The translations under genes were made by a program, and so were the position numbers. Positions 36,124-44,682 of a stretch of 64,000 nucleotides of DNA are shown piece by piece. Under the pieces are notes generated by a model. That model worked only from the letters and a program-made list of their open reading frames with translations, had not been told where the DNA came from and did not search any database. Origin of the DNA: Subtercola boreus. Its GTDB lineage: Bacteria; Actinomycetota; Actinomycetes; Actinomycetales; Microbacteriaceae. The first letter of the stretch is position 1, and every line of letters starts with the position of its first letter. Location of the stretch: the NCBI RefSeq assembly GCF_003399635.1, contig NZ_NBXB01000011.1, forward strand, positions 186,001 to 250,000. The letters are read 5' to 3'.

Positions 36124-37546
36124 GTCGTCCGTCATCCGCACCGGTCTCCGGATCGTGACCAGCGTCATCGTCGTCGCGGCCGGCGTCGCTGCCGTCACCG
36201 CGGCGGCCACCGTGCCGTGGCCCTCGGTGAGCACCGGCGTTCCGAGCGTCACCGTCACCCCTGTGGCATCCGACCAGACACGCGCCTGCCCGGGCCCCTT
36301 CGTGACCGTGCCGACCGACGCCGGGGGCGGCTCGTCGAGCCTTGCGTCCCCAGGCGGCGGCTTCGCGATCTGGACCGGCAGCTCCCCGTCCGGTACCTCC
36401 GTCACCACCACCGACCTGGCCGCGCCTGACTCGCCCGGTTCCGACGCGAAGCCGCAGAAGCTGACCGCACCGGGCGGCGACGGCATCCTGATCGCAGGCA
36501 GCCAGTCCGAGCAGCAGTTCACCGGCGGCGACCTCATCGGGCTCGCCACCTCGGCGTGCGCGGAACCGGTGGCCGACAGCTGGCTCGCCGCAGGATCCAC
36601 GACCACGGGACGCTCGAGCGTGATCGTGCTCAGCAACCCCACGGATGTCGCGGCCACCGTGAACCTCGCGATCTTCAGCGAGGCGGGCCCCGTGCCCGCC
36701 CCTGGCGCGAGCGGCATCGTCGTTCCCGCGAACACGCAGAAGTCGCTCACGCTCGCCGGTCTCGCACCCGATGCCCTCTCCCCGGTCATCCACGTGACTG
36801 CCACCGGCGGACAGGTCTACGCCACGCTGCAGCAGAGCATCGTGCGGAGCCTCGACCCGGGCGGAGTGGATGTCGCAGGCCCAACCGAGGCCCCGTCGAC
36901 CAGCCACACCATCGCCGGCATGCAGATCGTCAGCACGAGCGCCATCGCTGAGCGTGCAGCCGACCCGGCCTCGAGCGACCTGCCGGCGGCCCTCCGGGTC
37001 TATGTTCCGGGCTCCGCGGGCGCTGCCGTCGCGGTGACCTTCAAGAGCGAGACGCTCGGCGTGCCCGACGTCACGGCGAGCTACAGCGCCCTTGCCGGGG
37101 TCGTCACCGACTTCCCCTTCCCATCGCTGCCCGACGACACCTACAGCGTCACCGTGACCTCCGACCAGCCGGTCGTGGTCGGGTCCCGTTCGTCGGTCGT
37201 CAGCGGCGGAACCGACTTCGCCTGGTACCCGGCCAGCCCGGCGATCGGCGGCACCTTTCTCTTCGCCACGACCGTGGGGCCGAACCCGCTCCTCATGCTC
37301 GCCAACTCGCAGGGCACCGACGCCGCGGTGACCCTCACCCCCGCCGGCGGCGCTCCGGTCACCGCCACGGTGTCGGGCAACTCGGCCTCGGGCATCCCGC
37401 TCCAGACGTCGACCACGTACACCGTGACGACCAGCGCTCCGCTCTCGGCCGGTGTCGGCTACCTCGGTGACGGGCTGATCTCGGCCTGCACGATCAGCCC
37501 GCCGAGCCCGCTGGCGTCACCGGTCACGGTGTACCCCGGCGGCTGA
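36113..37546 (+). CDS. DUF5719-family exported protein
   Basis: A 477-residue protein with an N-terminal signal anchor (about 13-35) and an extracytoplasmic all-beta domain of repeated strands such as TTGRSSVIVLSNPTDVAATVNL and NPLLMLANSQGTDAAVTLTP (each given shortened: SVIVLSNPTD and LLMLANSQGTD). Function unknown. The GTG is fixed by a full GGAGGT 4 bases upstream and overlaps the giant GT2 gene by 11 bases, so the two are coupled, as in other actinobacteria; it may be an accessory subunit of that transferase. Its end faces the metallopeptidase-family gene 56 bases away. Confidence 0.85.
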   Translation: MASKSSVIRTGLRIVTSVIVVAAGVAAVTAAATVPWPSVSTGVPSVTVTPVASDQTRACPGPFVTVPTDAGGGSSSLASPGGGFAIWTGSSPSGTSVTTTDLAAPDSPGSDAKPQKLTAPGGDGILIAGSQSEQQFTGGDLIGLATSACAEPVADSWLAAGSTTTGRSSVIVLSNPTDVAATVNLAIFSEAGPVPAPGASGIVVPANTQKSLTLAGLAPDALSPVIHVTATGGQVYATLQQSIVRSLDPGGVDVAGPTEAPSTSHTIAGMQIVSTSAIAERAADPASSDLPAALRVYVPGSAGAAVAVTFKSETLGVPDVTASYSALAGVVTDFPFPSLPDDTYSVTVTSDQPVVVGSRSSVVSGGTDFAWYPASPAIGGTFLFATTVGPNPLLMLANSQGTDAAVTLTPAGGAPVTATVSGNSASGIPLQTSTTYTVTTSAPLSAGVGYLGDGLISACTISPPSPLASPVTVYPGG

Positions 37547-37602
37547 GCCCGTTCGCTGCCCCAGCCGTTCGGGGGTGGTCCACGCCGTCTCGGCCGCCAG
37601 CT

Positions 37603-38043
37603 CTAGAAGTGCCGGTACCTGTCGGGTGCCAGGTCCCACGGGTCTTTGCCGAGCAGCTCGGCCACGGCCCGGAACACGCAGCTCTCGATCACCATCCGTT
37701 TGTGCAGCTCGTCGTCGCGGTGGAGCTTCGACATGCGCTGGATCGGCAGGCGGAACAGGATGATGCGCCGCCCGATCACACTCCATCGGGCCACGGGCGC
37801 GCCCTCGGCGGGCATCCCGAGCGGAATCGCGCCGATCTCGAACCGCACATCGGCGAGCTCATCGGGCCAGACGCCCTTGAGGTAGTCGGCCGTGGAGGCG
37901 ACCGTCATCTCGAACAGGTCGATGCGGGTGCGGAGCGGGGGAAGGTGCGGGCCGGTGACAGACGAGCGCAGGGTTCGGCCGTGGCGGTTGCGGAACCGTG
38001 CCGAGGAGGTCTTCGCTGAACCGGAGCGCCGTGAACGAGGCAT
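37603..38043 (-). CDS. Metallopeptidase-family (zincin-like, DUF1025) protein without HExxH
   Basis: A 146-residue protein matching the actinobacterial metallopeptidase family found next to DUF3499 (Rv3259-like). A basic N-terminus (1-35) precedes the conserved ADVRFEIGAIP, RIILFRLPIQRMS and C-terminal LLGKDPWDLAP blocks. Where zincins carry HExxH this protein has VIESCVFRAVAELLG, so zinc and protease activity are doubtful. The ATG lies 6 bases after a TAAGCT box (leaderless). It is divergent from DUF3499 with 61 bases between them. Confidence 0.8.
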   Translation of the reverse strand: MPRSRRSGSAKTSSARFRNRHGRTLRSSVTGPHLPPLRTRIDLFEMTVASTADYLKGVWPDELADVRFEIGAIPLGMPAEGAPVARWSVIGRRIILFRLPIQRMSKLHRDDELHKRMVIESCVFRAVAELLGKDPWDLAPDRYRHF

Positions 38044-38049
38044 GCACCA

Positions 38050-38055
38050 AGCTTA
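38050..38055 (-). promoter_or_regulatory. -10 box TAAGCT of the metallopeptidase-family gene
   Basis: Minus-strand TAAGCT, 6 bases before ATG 38043; identical hexamer and spacing to the glxA-type and HTH genes in this window. Confidence 0.5.
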
Positions 38056-38091
38056 CGGCGCGGCACCCGGGGGCCGGGGCATCCGGCGACG

Positions 38092-38097
38092 TACTCT
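38092..38097 (+). promoter_or_regulatory. -10 box TACTCT of the DUF3499 gene
   Basis: TACTCT ends 7 bases before the ATG at 38105. Confidence 0.45.
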
Positions 38098-38104
38098 GGC
38101 AGAG

Positions 38105-38317
38105 ATGAACACCAGAACCTGCTCGCGTGCGGCGTGTGAGAGTGAACCCGTCTCGACTCTGACCTACGTCTATGCCGACTCGATGGCGGTGCTCGGCCCC
38201 CTGAGCCTCGAACACGAGCCGGGCAGCTACGACCTCTGCGTGCGGCACACCCGATCCATGTCCGCGCCGAAAGGCTGGCAGGTCGTGCGGTACGTCTCGG
38301 TGGGCAACGAGTCCTGA
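38105..38317 (+). CDS. DUF3499-family small protein
   Basis: A 70-residue protein with the full DUF3499 pattern: TRTCSRAACE at the start, TLTYVYADSMAVLGPL in the middle, and SYDLCVRHT plus GWQVVRYV at the end. Three cysteines and one histidine (Cys6, Cys11, Cys44, His47) suggest a small zinc ribbon, as in the family. Function unknown. The start is set by the first ATG after a TACTCT box with 7-base spacing; frames upstream lack coding character. Its last codons and stop are duplicated 72 bases downstream. Confidence 0.88.
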   Translation: MNTRTCSRAACESEPVSTLTYVYADSMAVLGPLSLEHEPGSYDLCVRHTRSMSAPKGWQVVRYVSVGNES

Positions 38318-38447
38318 GCAGAGGGCCCGCCCTGCGGGCGGCGCCGCAGAATCTCGAGCGTGACGTTCGACGTAGGCTACGAGTCCTGAGCACAGGGCCC
38401 GCCCTGCGGGCGCCGCAGAACCTCGGGCGCGACGTTCGGCGTAGGCT
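38307..38447 (+). repeat. 72-bp tandem duplication at the DUF3499 3' end
   Basis: 38307-38378 is repeated at 38379-38447 with a 3-base deletion and a handful of substitutions. The unit begins with the last three codons and TGA of DUF3499 and contains a GCCCGC-CCT-GCGGGC hairpin that may act as terminator, present in both copies. Confidence 0.85.
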
Positions 38448-38504
38448 CAGCGACATCCAGTGCGCAAGCCCCGCGCGGATCGGGCAGCCCACAGGGTTGC
38501 GCGC

Positions 38505-38510
38505 GATAAT
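38505..38510 (+). promoter_or_regulatory. -10 box GATAAT of ahcY
   Basis: GATAAT (one base off TATAAT) stands 6 bases before the ATG. This leaves no room for a leader, so an SAH riboswitch in the mRNA is not possible from this promoter. Confidence 0.55.
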
Positions 38511-38516
38511 GGGAGT

Positions 38517-40034
38517 ATGACTTCTGCTCCCACCGTTGCGCCTGGTGCGCCCGTCGCCGCTTCGCCCGCCGTCACCGCACTTCCGTTCAAGGTTCGCGAC
38601 CTCACGCTCGCCGAGTCCGGCCGCCACCAGATCCGCCTCGCCGAGAACGAGATGCCCGGGCTGATGGCGCTCCGTTCGGAGTTCGCCGAAGCCCAGCCGC
38701 TCGCCGGCGCGCGCATCATGGGGTCGCTTCACATGACCGTGCAGACCGCCGTTCTGATCGAGACCCTCGTCGACCTGGGTGCGCAGGTGCGCTGGGTGAG
38801 CTGCAACATCTTCTCGACGCAGGATGAAGCGGCCGCCGCCATCGTCGTCGGGCGCACGGGCACGCCCGATGCGCCCGCCGGCGTGCCGGTCTTCGCGTGG
38901 AAGGGCGAGACCCTCGAGGAGTACTGGTGGTGCACCGACCAGGCCTTCGACTGGAGTGCCGAAGCCGCCGCTCTCGGCGCTTCGTTCACCGGCCCCAACA
39001 TGATCCTCGACGATGGCGGTGACGCGACGATGCTCGTGCACAAGGGTCGCGAGTTCGAGCTGGCGGGCGCGGTTCCGGATGCTCAGCCGACCGACTCGTA
39101 CGAATACACTGTCGTGCTCGACCTCCTGCGCCGCTCGCTCGCCACGTCGACCGACCGTTGGGGCACGATCGCCGACGAGATCGGCGGAGTCACCGAGGAG
39201 ACCACCACCGGTGTGCACCGCCTCTACGAGCTGGCCGCTGCCGGTGAACTCCGCTTCCCAGCCATCAACGTGAACGACTCGGTCACGAAGTCGAAGTTCG
39301 ACAACAAGTACGGCATCCGCCACTCCCTGCCGGACGGACTCAACCGTGCCACCGACGTGCTGATCGGCGGCAAGGTCGTCTTCGTCGTCGGCTACGGCGA
39401 CGTCGGCAAGGGTGCGGCCGAGGCCCTCAAGGGCCAGGGTGCGCGCGTGATCGTCAGTGAGATCGACCCCATCAACGCCCTGCAGGCCGCGATGGACGGT
39501 TTCCAGGTCGCTCGCATCGAGACGGTTCTCGACCAGGTGGACATCTTCGTGACCACCACCGGCAACCAGCACGTCATCACCGTCGACCACATCCTCGGCA
39601 TGAAGCATCTCGCGATCGTCTCGAACGTCGGCCACTTCGACGACGAGATCGACATCGCGGGCCTCGAGCGCGTCGCTGGCGCCGAGAAGGTCGAGATCAA
39701 GCCGCAGGTGCACGAGTGGCGCCTGCCGAACGGCCGCTCGGTGCTCGTTCTGTCGGAGGGTCGTCTGATGAACCTCGGCAACGCCACCGGCCACCCCAGC
39801 TTCGTCATGAGCAACTCGTTCACGAACCAGGTGCTGGCGCAGATCGAGTTGTTCGTTCGCCCCGAGAACTACCCCGTCGGCGTCTACGTGCTGCCGAAGA
39901 TCCTCGACGAGAAGGTCGCGCGCCTGCACCTCGACGCCCTCGGCGTGGAGCTCACCGAACTCACCCCCGCGCAGGCCGCCTACATCGGTGTGCCCGTCGA
40001 CGGCCCCTACAAAGTGGACCACTACCGCTACTGA
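38517..40034 (+). CDS. ahcY: Adenosylhomocysteinase
   Basis: Splits S-adenosylhomocysteine to adenosine and homocysteine, clearing the by-product of methyltransferases. The 505-residue protein has [31 protein letters not shown], the NAD-binding VGYGDVGKG, the NVGHFDDEI segment and the C-terminal [10 protein letters not shown], whose Lys-Tyr complete the NAD site. A mid-protein insert (about residues 110-200) is of the long bacterial/mycobacterial class. ATG 38517 is preferred over one 57 bases upstream because the GATAAT box is 6 bases before it. It converges on the RDD gene. Confidence 0.97.
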   Translation: MTSAPTVAPGAPVAASPAVTALPFKVRDLTLAESGRHQIRLAENEMPGLMALRSEFAEAQPLAGARIMGSLHMTVQTAVLIETLVDLGAQVRWVSCNIFSTQDEAAAAIVVGRTGTPDAPAGVPVFAWKGETLEEYWWCTDQAFDWSAEAAALGASFTGPNMILDDGGDATMLVHKGREFELAGAVPDAQPTDSYEYTVVLDLLRRSLATSTDRWGTIADEIGGVTEETTTGVHRLYELAAAGELRFPAINVNDSVTKSKFDNKYGIRHSLPDGLNRATDVLIGGKVVFVVGYGDVGKGAAEALKGQGARVIVSEIDPINALQAAMDGFQVARIETVLDQVDIFVTTTGNQHVITVDHILGMKHLAIVSNVGHFDDEIDIAGLERVAGAEKVEIKPQVHEWRLPNGRSVLVLSEGRLMNLGNATGHPSFVMSNSFTNQVLAQIELFVRPENYPVGVYVLPKILDEKVARLHLDALGVELTELTPAQAAYIGVPVDGPYKVDHYRY

Positions 40035-40080
40035 CCCCTGGCGGGTAACGCGACGCTCGCGCGCCGCGCGACCTGCCTCA

Positions 40081-40139
40081 ATTCAGGAGGAGCGGGGAGC
40101 TACGCAGCCACCGTCGATGGCAGCTCGTATGGCCTGAAT
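40081..40139. other. Interrupted inverted repeat between convergent ahcY and RDD genes
   Basis: The 136-base gap has ATTCAGG and CCTGAAT arms 45 bases apart, with inner complementary blocks (GAGCT / AGCTC). It may fold as a branched stem that ends transcription from both sides; no T run. Confidence 0.35.
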
Positions 40140-40170
40140 ACGTGCTCGGTGTCGACCGACCGGTTCGGGA

Positions 40171-41034
40171 TCAGCGGTCGGGGAACCCATGCGGCCGGCC
40201 CGTCAGGGCCGGCGCGAGCCGCTCGAGCCGCGACGCCTCCAGCGCGAGACCGCTCGCCTCGCGCTCCCGACGGAGTGCCGCCATGCCGAGCAGCAGCACC
40301 TCGGGCGGCACAGGGGGCACGGGGGAGACGAACGGGGCCGCCTCGGCGGCAAGAGCCGCAGCGTGGCGGGAACGAGCATCCGGAACCATGCGCGGCGACT
40401 CCGCGAGGAACTGCGCGATGCGCCGGGAGAGCCGGTCGGGGAGGCGCGCGACGTCGGCGACGGCCGCCCACGCGACGAGCCCGGGCGGCAGCGGCTGTGC
40501 GTGCGACACGAGGTGCGGCACCCGCTCGTGCTGGCTGTAGGTTCCGGCGAGCAGGTCCCCGAGCCGTTTCGCGCGCGGGTTCAGCAGCGAGACCAGGATG
40601 GCGAGGCCGCCGAACGTGCCGTAGATCTCGAGCACGCCGGTGAGCGAGCGGATGAGGGCGTGCCGGAGCGAGATGGATCCGCCGTCGTCCCGCACCACCC
40701 GCGCACCGATCGCCAGCTTTCCGACCGAACGGCCGTGCGTCAGCGTCTCGACGACGGTCGGCACCACCACGACCGCGAAGACGACGCTCGACAGGATGAT
40801 CGCCTGCGAGATCGCGTCATCCGCCCCCGTCGCCGCCTGCCAGATGCTCGTGAGCAGACCCGCCAGCAGAACCAGCAGCACCGAGAGCAGCACATCGATC
40901 ATGGTGCCGGCGGCCCGCAGGATGAAGCTCGCGGGGCGCACGTCGAGCGCAACGGCCTCGCCGGTGACGAGTACCTCGTCGTCGTAGTCGAGCGAGTTCG
41001 CCCAGGCGACGGGGCGGAGGATCGGCGCTGCCAT
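40171..41034 (-). CDS. RDD-family membrane protein
   Basis: A 287-residue protein with an RDD domain (about 35-165): three TM helices, the second followed by HGRSVGKLAIGARVV and the third region ending GDLLAGTY, both typical. The C-terminal 120 residues are cytoplasmic, Ala/Arg-rich and unassigned. Function of RDD proteins is mostly unknown; some transport ions or help envelope processes. ATG 41034 is 7 bases after TTAGAT and is preferred over the ATG three codons upstream. Divergent from spoIIM-like gene with only 17 bases between; this RDD-SpoIIM pair is common in actinobacteria. Confidence 0.88.
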   Translation of the reverse strand: MAAPILRPVAWANSLDYDDEVLVTGEAVALDVRPASFILRAAGTMIDVLLSVLLVLLAGLLTSIWQAATGADDAISQAIILSSVVFAVVVVPTVVETLTHGRSVGKLAIGARVVRDDGGSISLRHALIRSLTGVLEIYGTFGGLAILVSLLNPRAKRLGDLLAGTYSQHERVPHLVSHAQPLPPGLVAWAAVADVARLPDRLSRRIAQFLAESPRMVPDARSRHAAALAAEAAPFVSPVPPVPPEVLLLGMAALRREREASGLALEASRLERLAPALTGRPHGFPDR

Positions 41035-41051
41035 GGCTATCATCTAAGCAG
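41035..41051. promoter_or_regulatory. 17-bp divergent double promoter
   Basis: The whole gap between two divergent start codons holds two -10 boxes that overlap by two bases: TATCAT (41038-41043, plus, 8 bases before ATG 41052) and TTAGAT (41047-41042, minus, 7 bases before ATG 41034). Each promoter's -35 region must lie inside the opposing gene. Confidence 0.5.
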
Positions 41052-42047
41052 ATGGACCTCGACGCCTACGCTGCCGCCCATCGAGCCGACTGGGATCGCC
41101 TCGATGACCTCGGGCGACGCCGCGCGTACTCGGGGGCCGAGGCCGACGAGCTGATCGAGCGTTACCAGTCCGGTGCGACCGACCTGTCCGCTCTCAAGAC
41201 GGCCGCCGGATCCACCGTCGCGGGCGACCGGCTCTCGGTCTCGCTCTCCCGGGCGCGGCTCCGTTTCACCGCGTCGAGTGGCAACGCCCTCAGGCAGCTG
41301 CCGGCGTTCTTCGCCCTGCAGCTGCCCGCCGCGCTCTACCGGCTGCGCTGGATCGTACTCGCCGTCGCCCTCGTGACCATCGTCGTCAGCTCTCTCTACG
41401 CGATCTGGGCGCTCAACGACCCGCGGGTGCTGGCGAACTTCGGCAGTGATGCCGACCTGCGGAAGGTGGCGGAGCAGGACTTCGTCGGCTACTACTCCGA
41501 GAACCCGTCCGCCTCGTTCACCGGCCAGGTCTGGACCAACAATGCCTGGCTCGCCGCCCAGTGCGTGGCGTTCGGCATCATCGGCGTCTACGTTCCCTAC
41601 CTGTTGCTGCAGAACGCCCTGAACCTCGGGGTCAATGCCGCGGTGCTGTTCCACTTCGGGCATGCCGACGTGTTCTTCCAGTACATCCTGCCGCACGGGA
41701 TGCTCGAACTCACGGCGATCTTCGTGGCTGCCGCGGCGGGCCTCCGCATCTTCTGGGCCTGGATCGCGCCGGGCGCCCGCACCCGCGGAGAGGCGCTCGC
41801 CGCCGACGGCCGCGCCCTGTTCACGGTCGCGATCGGGCTCGTGTTCGTGCTGCTCGTCTCCGGCATCATCGAGGGTTTCGTGACGCCGTCGCCGCTGCCG
41901 TGGCCGATCAAGCTGGCGATTGGCGCAGTGGCGCTCGCGGCCTTCCTCTTCTACATGATCTGGGTCGGCGGGCGCGCCCACCGCGGAGGCGAGACCGGCG
42001 ACCTCGAGGAGTTCGACAGGGGCGCCCAGCGCCTCGTCGCAACCTGA
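41052..42047 (+). CDS. SpoIIM-like (stage II sporulation protein M family) membrane protein
   Basis: A 331-residue protein with a cytoplasmic N-terminus (1-95), a first TM helix at about 97-118 and five more from about 170 on, including YILPHGMLELTAIFVAAAAG, the diagnostic segment (HGxxE). In sporulating Firmicutes SpoIIM helps peptidoglycan remodelling at engulfment; in non-sporulating actinobacteria the family sits beside RDD, DUF58 and MoxR genes and its role is unknown. The ATG is leaderless-type, 8 bases from TATCAT. Faces the DUF58 operon end across a palindromic repeat. Confidence 0.9.
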   Translation: MDLDAYAAAHRADWDRLDDLGRRRAYSGAEADELIERYQSGATDLSALKTAAGSTVAGDRLSVSLSRARLRFTASSGNALRQLPAFFALQLPAALYRLRWIVLAVALVTIVVSSLYAIWALNDPRVLANFGSDADLRKVAEQDFVGYYSENPSASFTGQVWTNNAWLAAQCVAFGIIGVYVPYLLLQNALNLGVNAAVLFHFGHADVFFQYILPHGMLELTAIFVAAAAGLRIFWAWIAPGARTRGEALAADGRALFTVAIGLVFVLLVSGIIEGFVTPSPLPWPIKLAIGAVALAAFLFYMIWVGGRAHRGGETGDLEEFDRGAQRLVAT

Positions 42048-42112
42048 CCGTCTCGCCCCCCGCGCCCCGTGCCCCCGTGCCCCGTGCCCCCCTCCGCGTC
42101 GGCGCGGATTCC

Positions 42113-42177
42113 GCGCCGAGAGGACGCAAAATGCTGGAATGAACCGCCGAAGCCGCACTTTGCGTCCTCTCGACGCA
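42113..42177. repeat. Near-perfect 25-bp inverted repeat, REP-like
   Basis: Arms GCGCCGAGAGGACGCAAAAT-type (42113-42137) and its complement (42153-42177) match at all but three positions around a 15-base spacer. It sits in a 228-base gap between convergent genes, flanked by GC-only simple repeats (42055-42100 and 42190-42230). It may be a bidirectional terminator or a mobile palindromic element; no coding sequence is seen here. Confidence 0.75.
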
Positions 42178-42275
42178 CCGTGAGGCGCAGGCGGGGCGAG
42201 GCGGGGCGGGGCGAGGCGGGGAACGGAAGGAGCGGGCCGAGAGGGGAGGGAGCAGGATGAGGGGCAGCGCGGGCG

Positions 42276-43592
42276 TCAGAGCCGCCCGGCGGCCTTCAGC
42301 GCGAGGTACCGGTCGGCGACCGCCGCCGGGAGGTCGGCGGGCGAGCCCGTCACCACCTCCGCACCCTGTTGGCGGGCCGCGGCCGACACCCGCGCGATAT
42401 CCAGAAGCGCGCGCTCCGCGGACGCAGCCGTATACGTCTGCTCGAGGTCTGCTCGCTGGCCCACCCGTTCGAACGTGCCATGGTCGGTGACCGACGCGAC
42501 CAGCACGGTGTGCCGCTGGGTCAGCTGCGGCAGCACGGAGAGGAGGCCCCGGGAGGATCCGGGCGTCTCGAGCGAGGTCAGCAGCACCACGAGGGCGCGC
42601 TGGTTCGTGATCTCGCGCACACGCGCCGGAACCGCCGACCAGTCTGTCTCGAGCAACTCGGGGTCGACAGAGGCGAGGGCATCGACCATCCGCGAGAGGA
42701 GCTCCGCCCCCGTCTGGCCCTGCACGCGGGCACGCACCCGGCGATCCCACGCGATGACGTCGATGCGGTCCCCGGCGCGGCTCGCCAATGCCGCCAGCAG
42801 CAGCGCGGCCTCGAAGGCCGTGTCGAGCCTCGGTTCGTCATCGATCCGCGCGGCACTCGTCCGCCCGGAGTCGATCACGATCACCACCCGACGGTCACGT
42901 TCGGGTCGCCAGGTGCGCACCACGAGTTCGTCGCGGCGGGCCGTCGCGCGCCAGTCGATGGAACGTACATCGTCGCCCCGCACGTACTCCCGCAGCGAGT
43001 CGAATTCGGTTCCCTGCCCCCTGATCATCACGCTGGTGCGGCCGTCCAGCTCCCTCAGCCGGGCGAGGCGGCTGGGCAGGTGTCGCCGGGAATGGAACGG
43101 CGGCAGAACGCGGATCCGCCCCGGGGCGGTGACATTCGCCTGCCGCGCCCAGAGCCCGAGCGGACCGAACGAACGGATGGCCACCTCCTCGACGCGGCGT
43201 TCACCCCGTCGGAACGGGCGGAGCTCAGCGCTCACCATCCGCCGCTCACCGGCCGGAAGGTGCACGGCGAACCGTGTCGTCACCGCGCCGGCCGAGGGCT
43301 GCCAGGCGTCGCGCACGGTTCCGCGGAGGGCACGCCGACCGCCGTTCGTGAGGTAGAGGTCGCTCCTCGCCGGTTGCCCGAGCCGCACCCGCAGGGGCAG
43401 ATCGCGTTCGATGCTCACGCGCCGCGGGGAGCCCGCGAGCAGCAGATCGACGATGCCGAGCAGCACCGCAAGTGCGAGCCATCCGCCGAGCGCCTCGAAC
43501 GCGAGCCCGTAGGCCTGCCCGAGCAGCACGACCGGCACGGCGCCGAGCGCGAGCAGCAGCACGAACCGCCCCGAGACGGCCATCAGCGACAC
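42276..43592 (-). CDS. DUF58 domain protein
   Basis: A 438-residue membrane-associated protein with two N-terminal TM helices (about 5-50), a beta-rich middle, and a DUF58/VWA-like C-terminal part starting FDSLREYVRGDDVRSIDWRATARRDELVVR (here: REYVRGDDVRSIDW and RRDELVVRTW), followed by VVIVIDSGRTS with a MIDAS-like DxSGRxS. Such proteins work with MoxR AAA ATPases, probably in folding or metal insertion into surface complexes. GTG 43592 has GAGG 5 bases away; ATG 43583 is an alternative. It is the last gene of a five-gene minus-strand operon. Confidence 0.88.
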   Translation of the reverse strand: MSLMAVSGRFVLLLALGAVPVVLLGQAYGLAFEALGGWLALAVLLGIVDLLLAGSPRRVSIERDLPLRVRLGQPARSDLYLTNGGRRALRGTVRDAWQPSAGAVTTRFAVHLPAGERRMVSAELRPFRRGERRVEEVAIRSFGPLGLWARQANVTAPGRIRVLPPFHSRRHLPSRLARLRELDGRTSVMIRGQGTEFDSLREYVRGDDVRSIDWRATARRDELVVRTWRPERDRRVVIVIDSGRTSAARIDDEPRLDTAFEAALLLAALASRAGDRIDVIAWDRRVRARVQGQTGAELLSRMVDALASVDPELLETDWSAVPARVREITNQRALVVLLTSLETPGSSRGLLSVLPQLTQRHTVLVASVTDHGTFERVGQRADLEQTYTAASAERALLDIARVSAAARQQGAEVVTGSPADLPAAVADRYLALKAAGRL

Positions 43593-43656
43593 CCGCCCCT
43601 CAGACCGAGCACATGCCGGCTGTGCTGCCGGGCATCCACCGCACCAGCGTCCTTCA

Positions 43657-44678
<1,022 letters not shown>

Positions 44679-44682
<4 letters not shown>

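Noticed and set aside
38318-38516. SAH riboswitch before ahcY
   Set aside because: The -10 box is 6 bases before the ATG, so no leader RNA exists from that promoter, and the upstream sequence is a duplicated DUF3499 tail without the riboswitch core.
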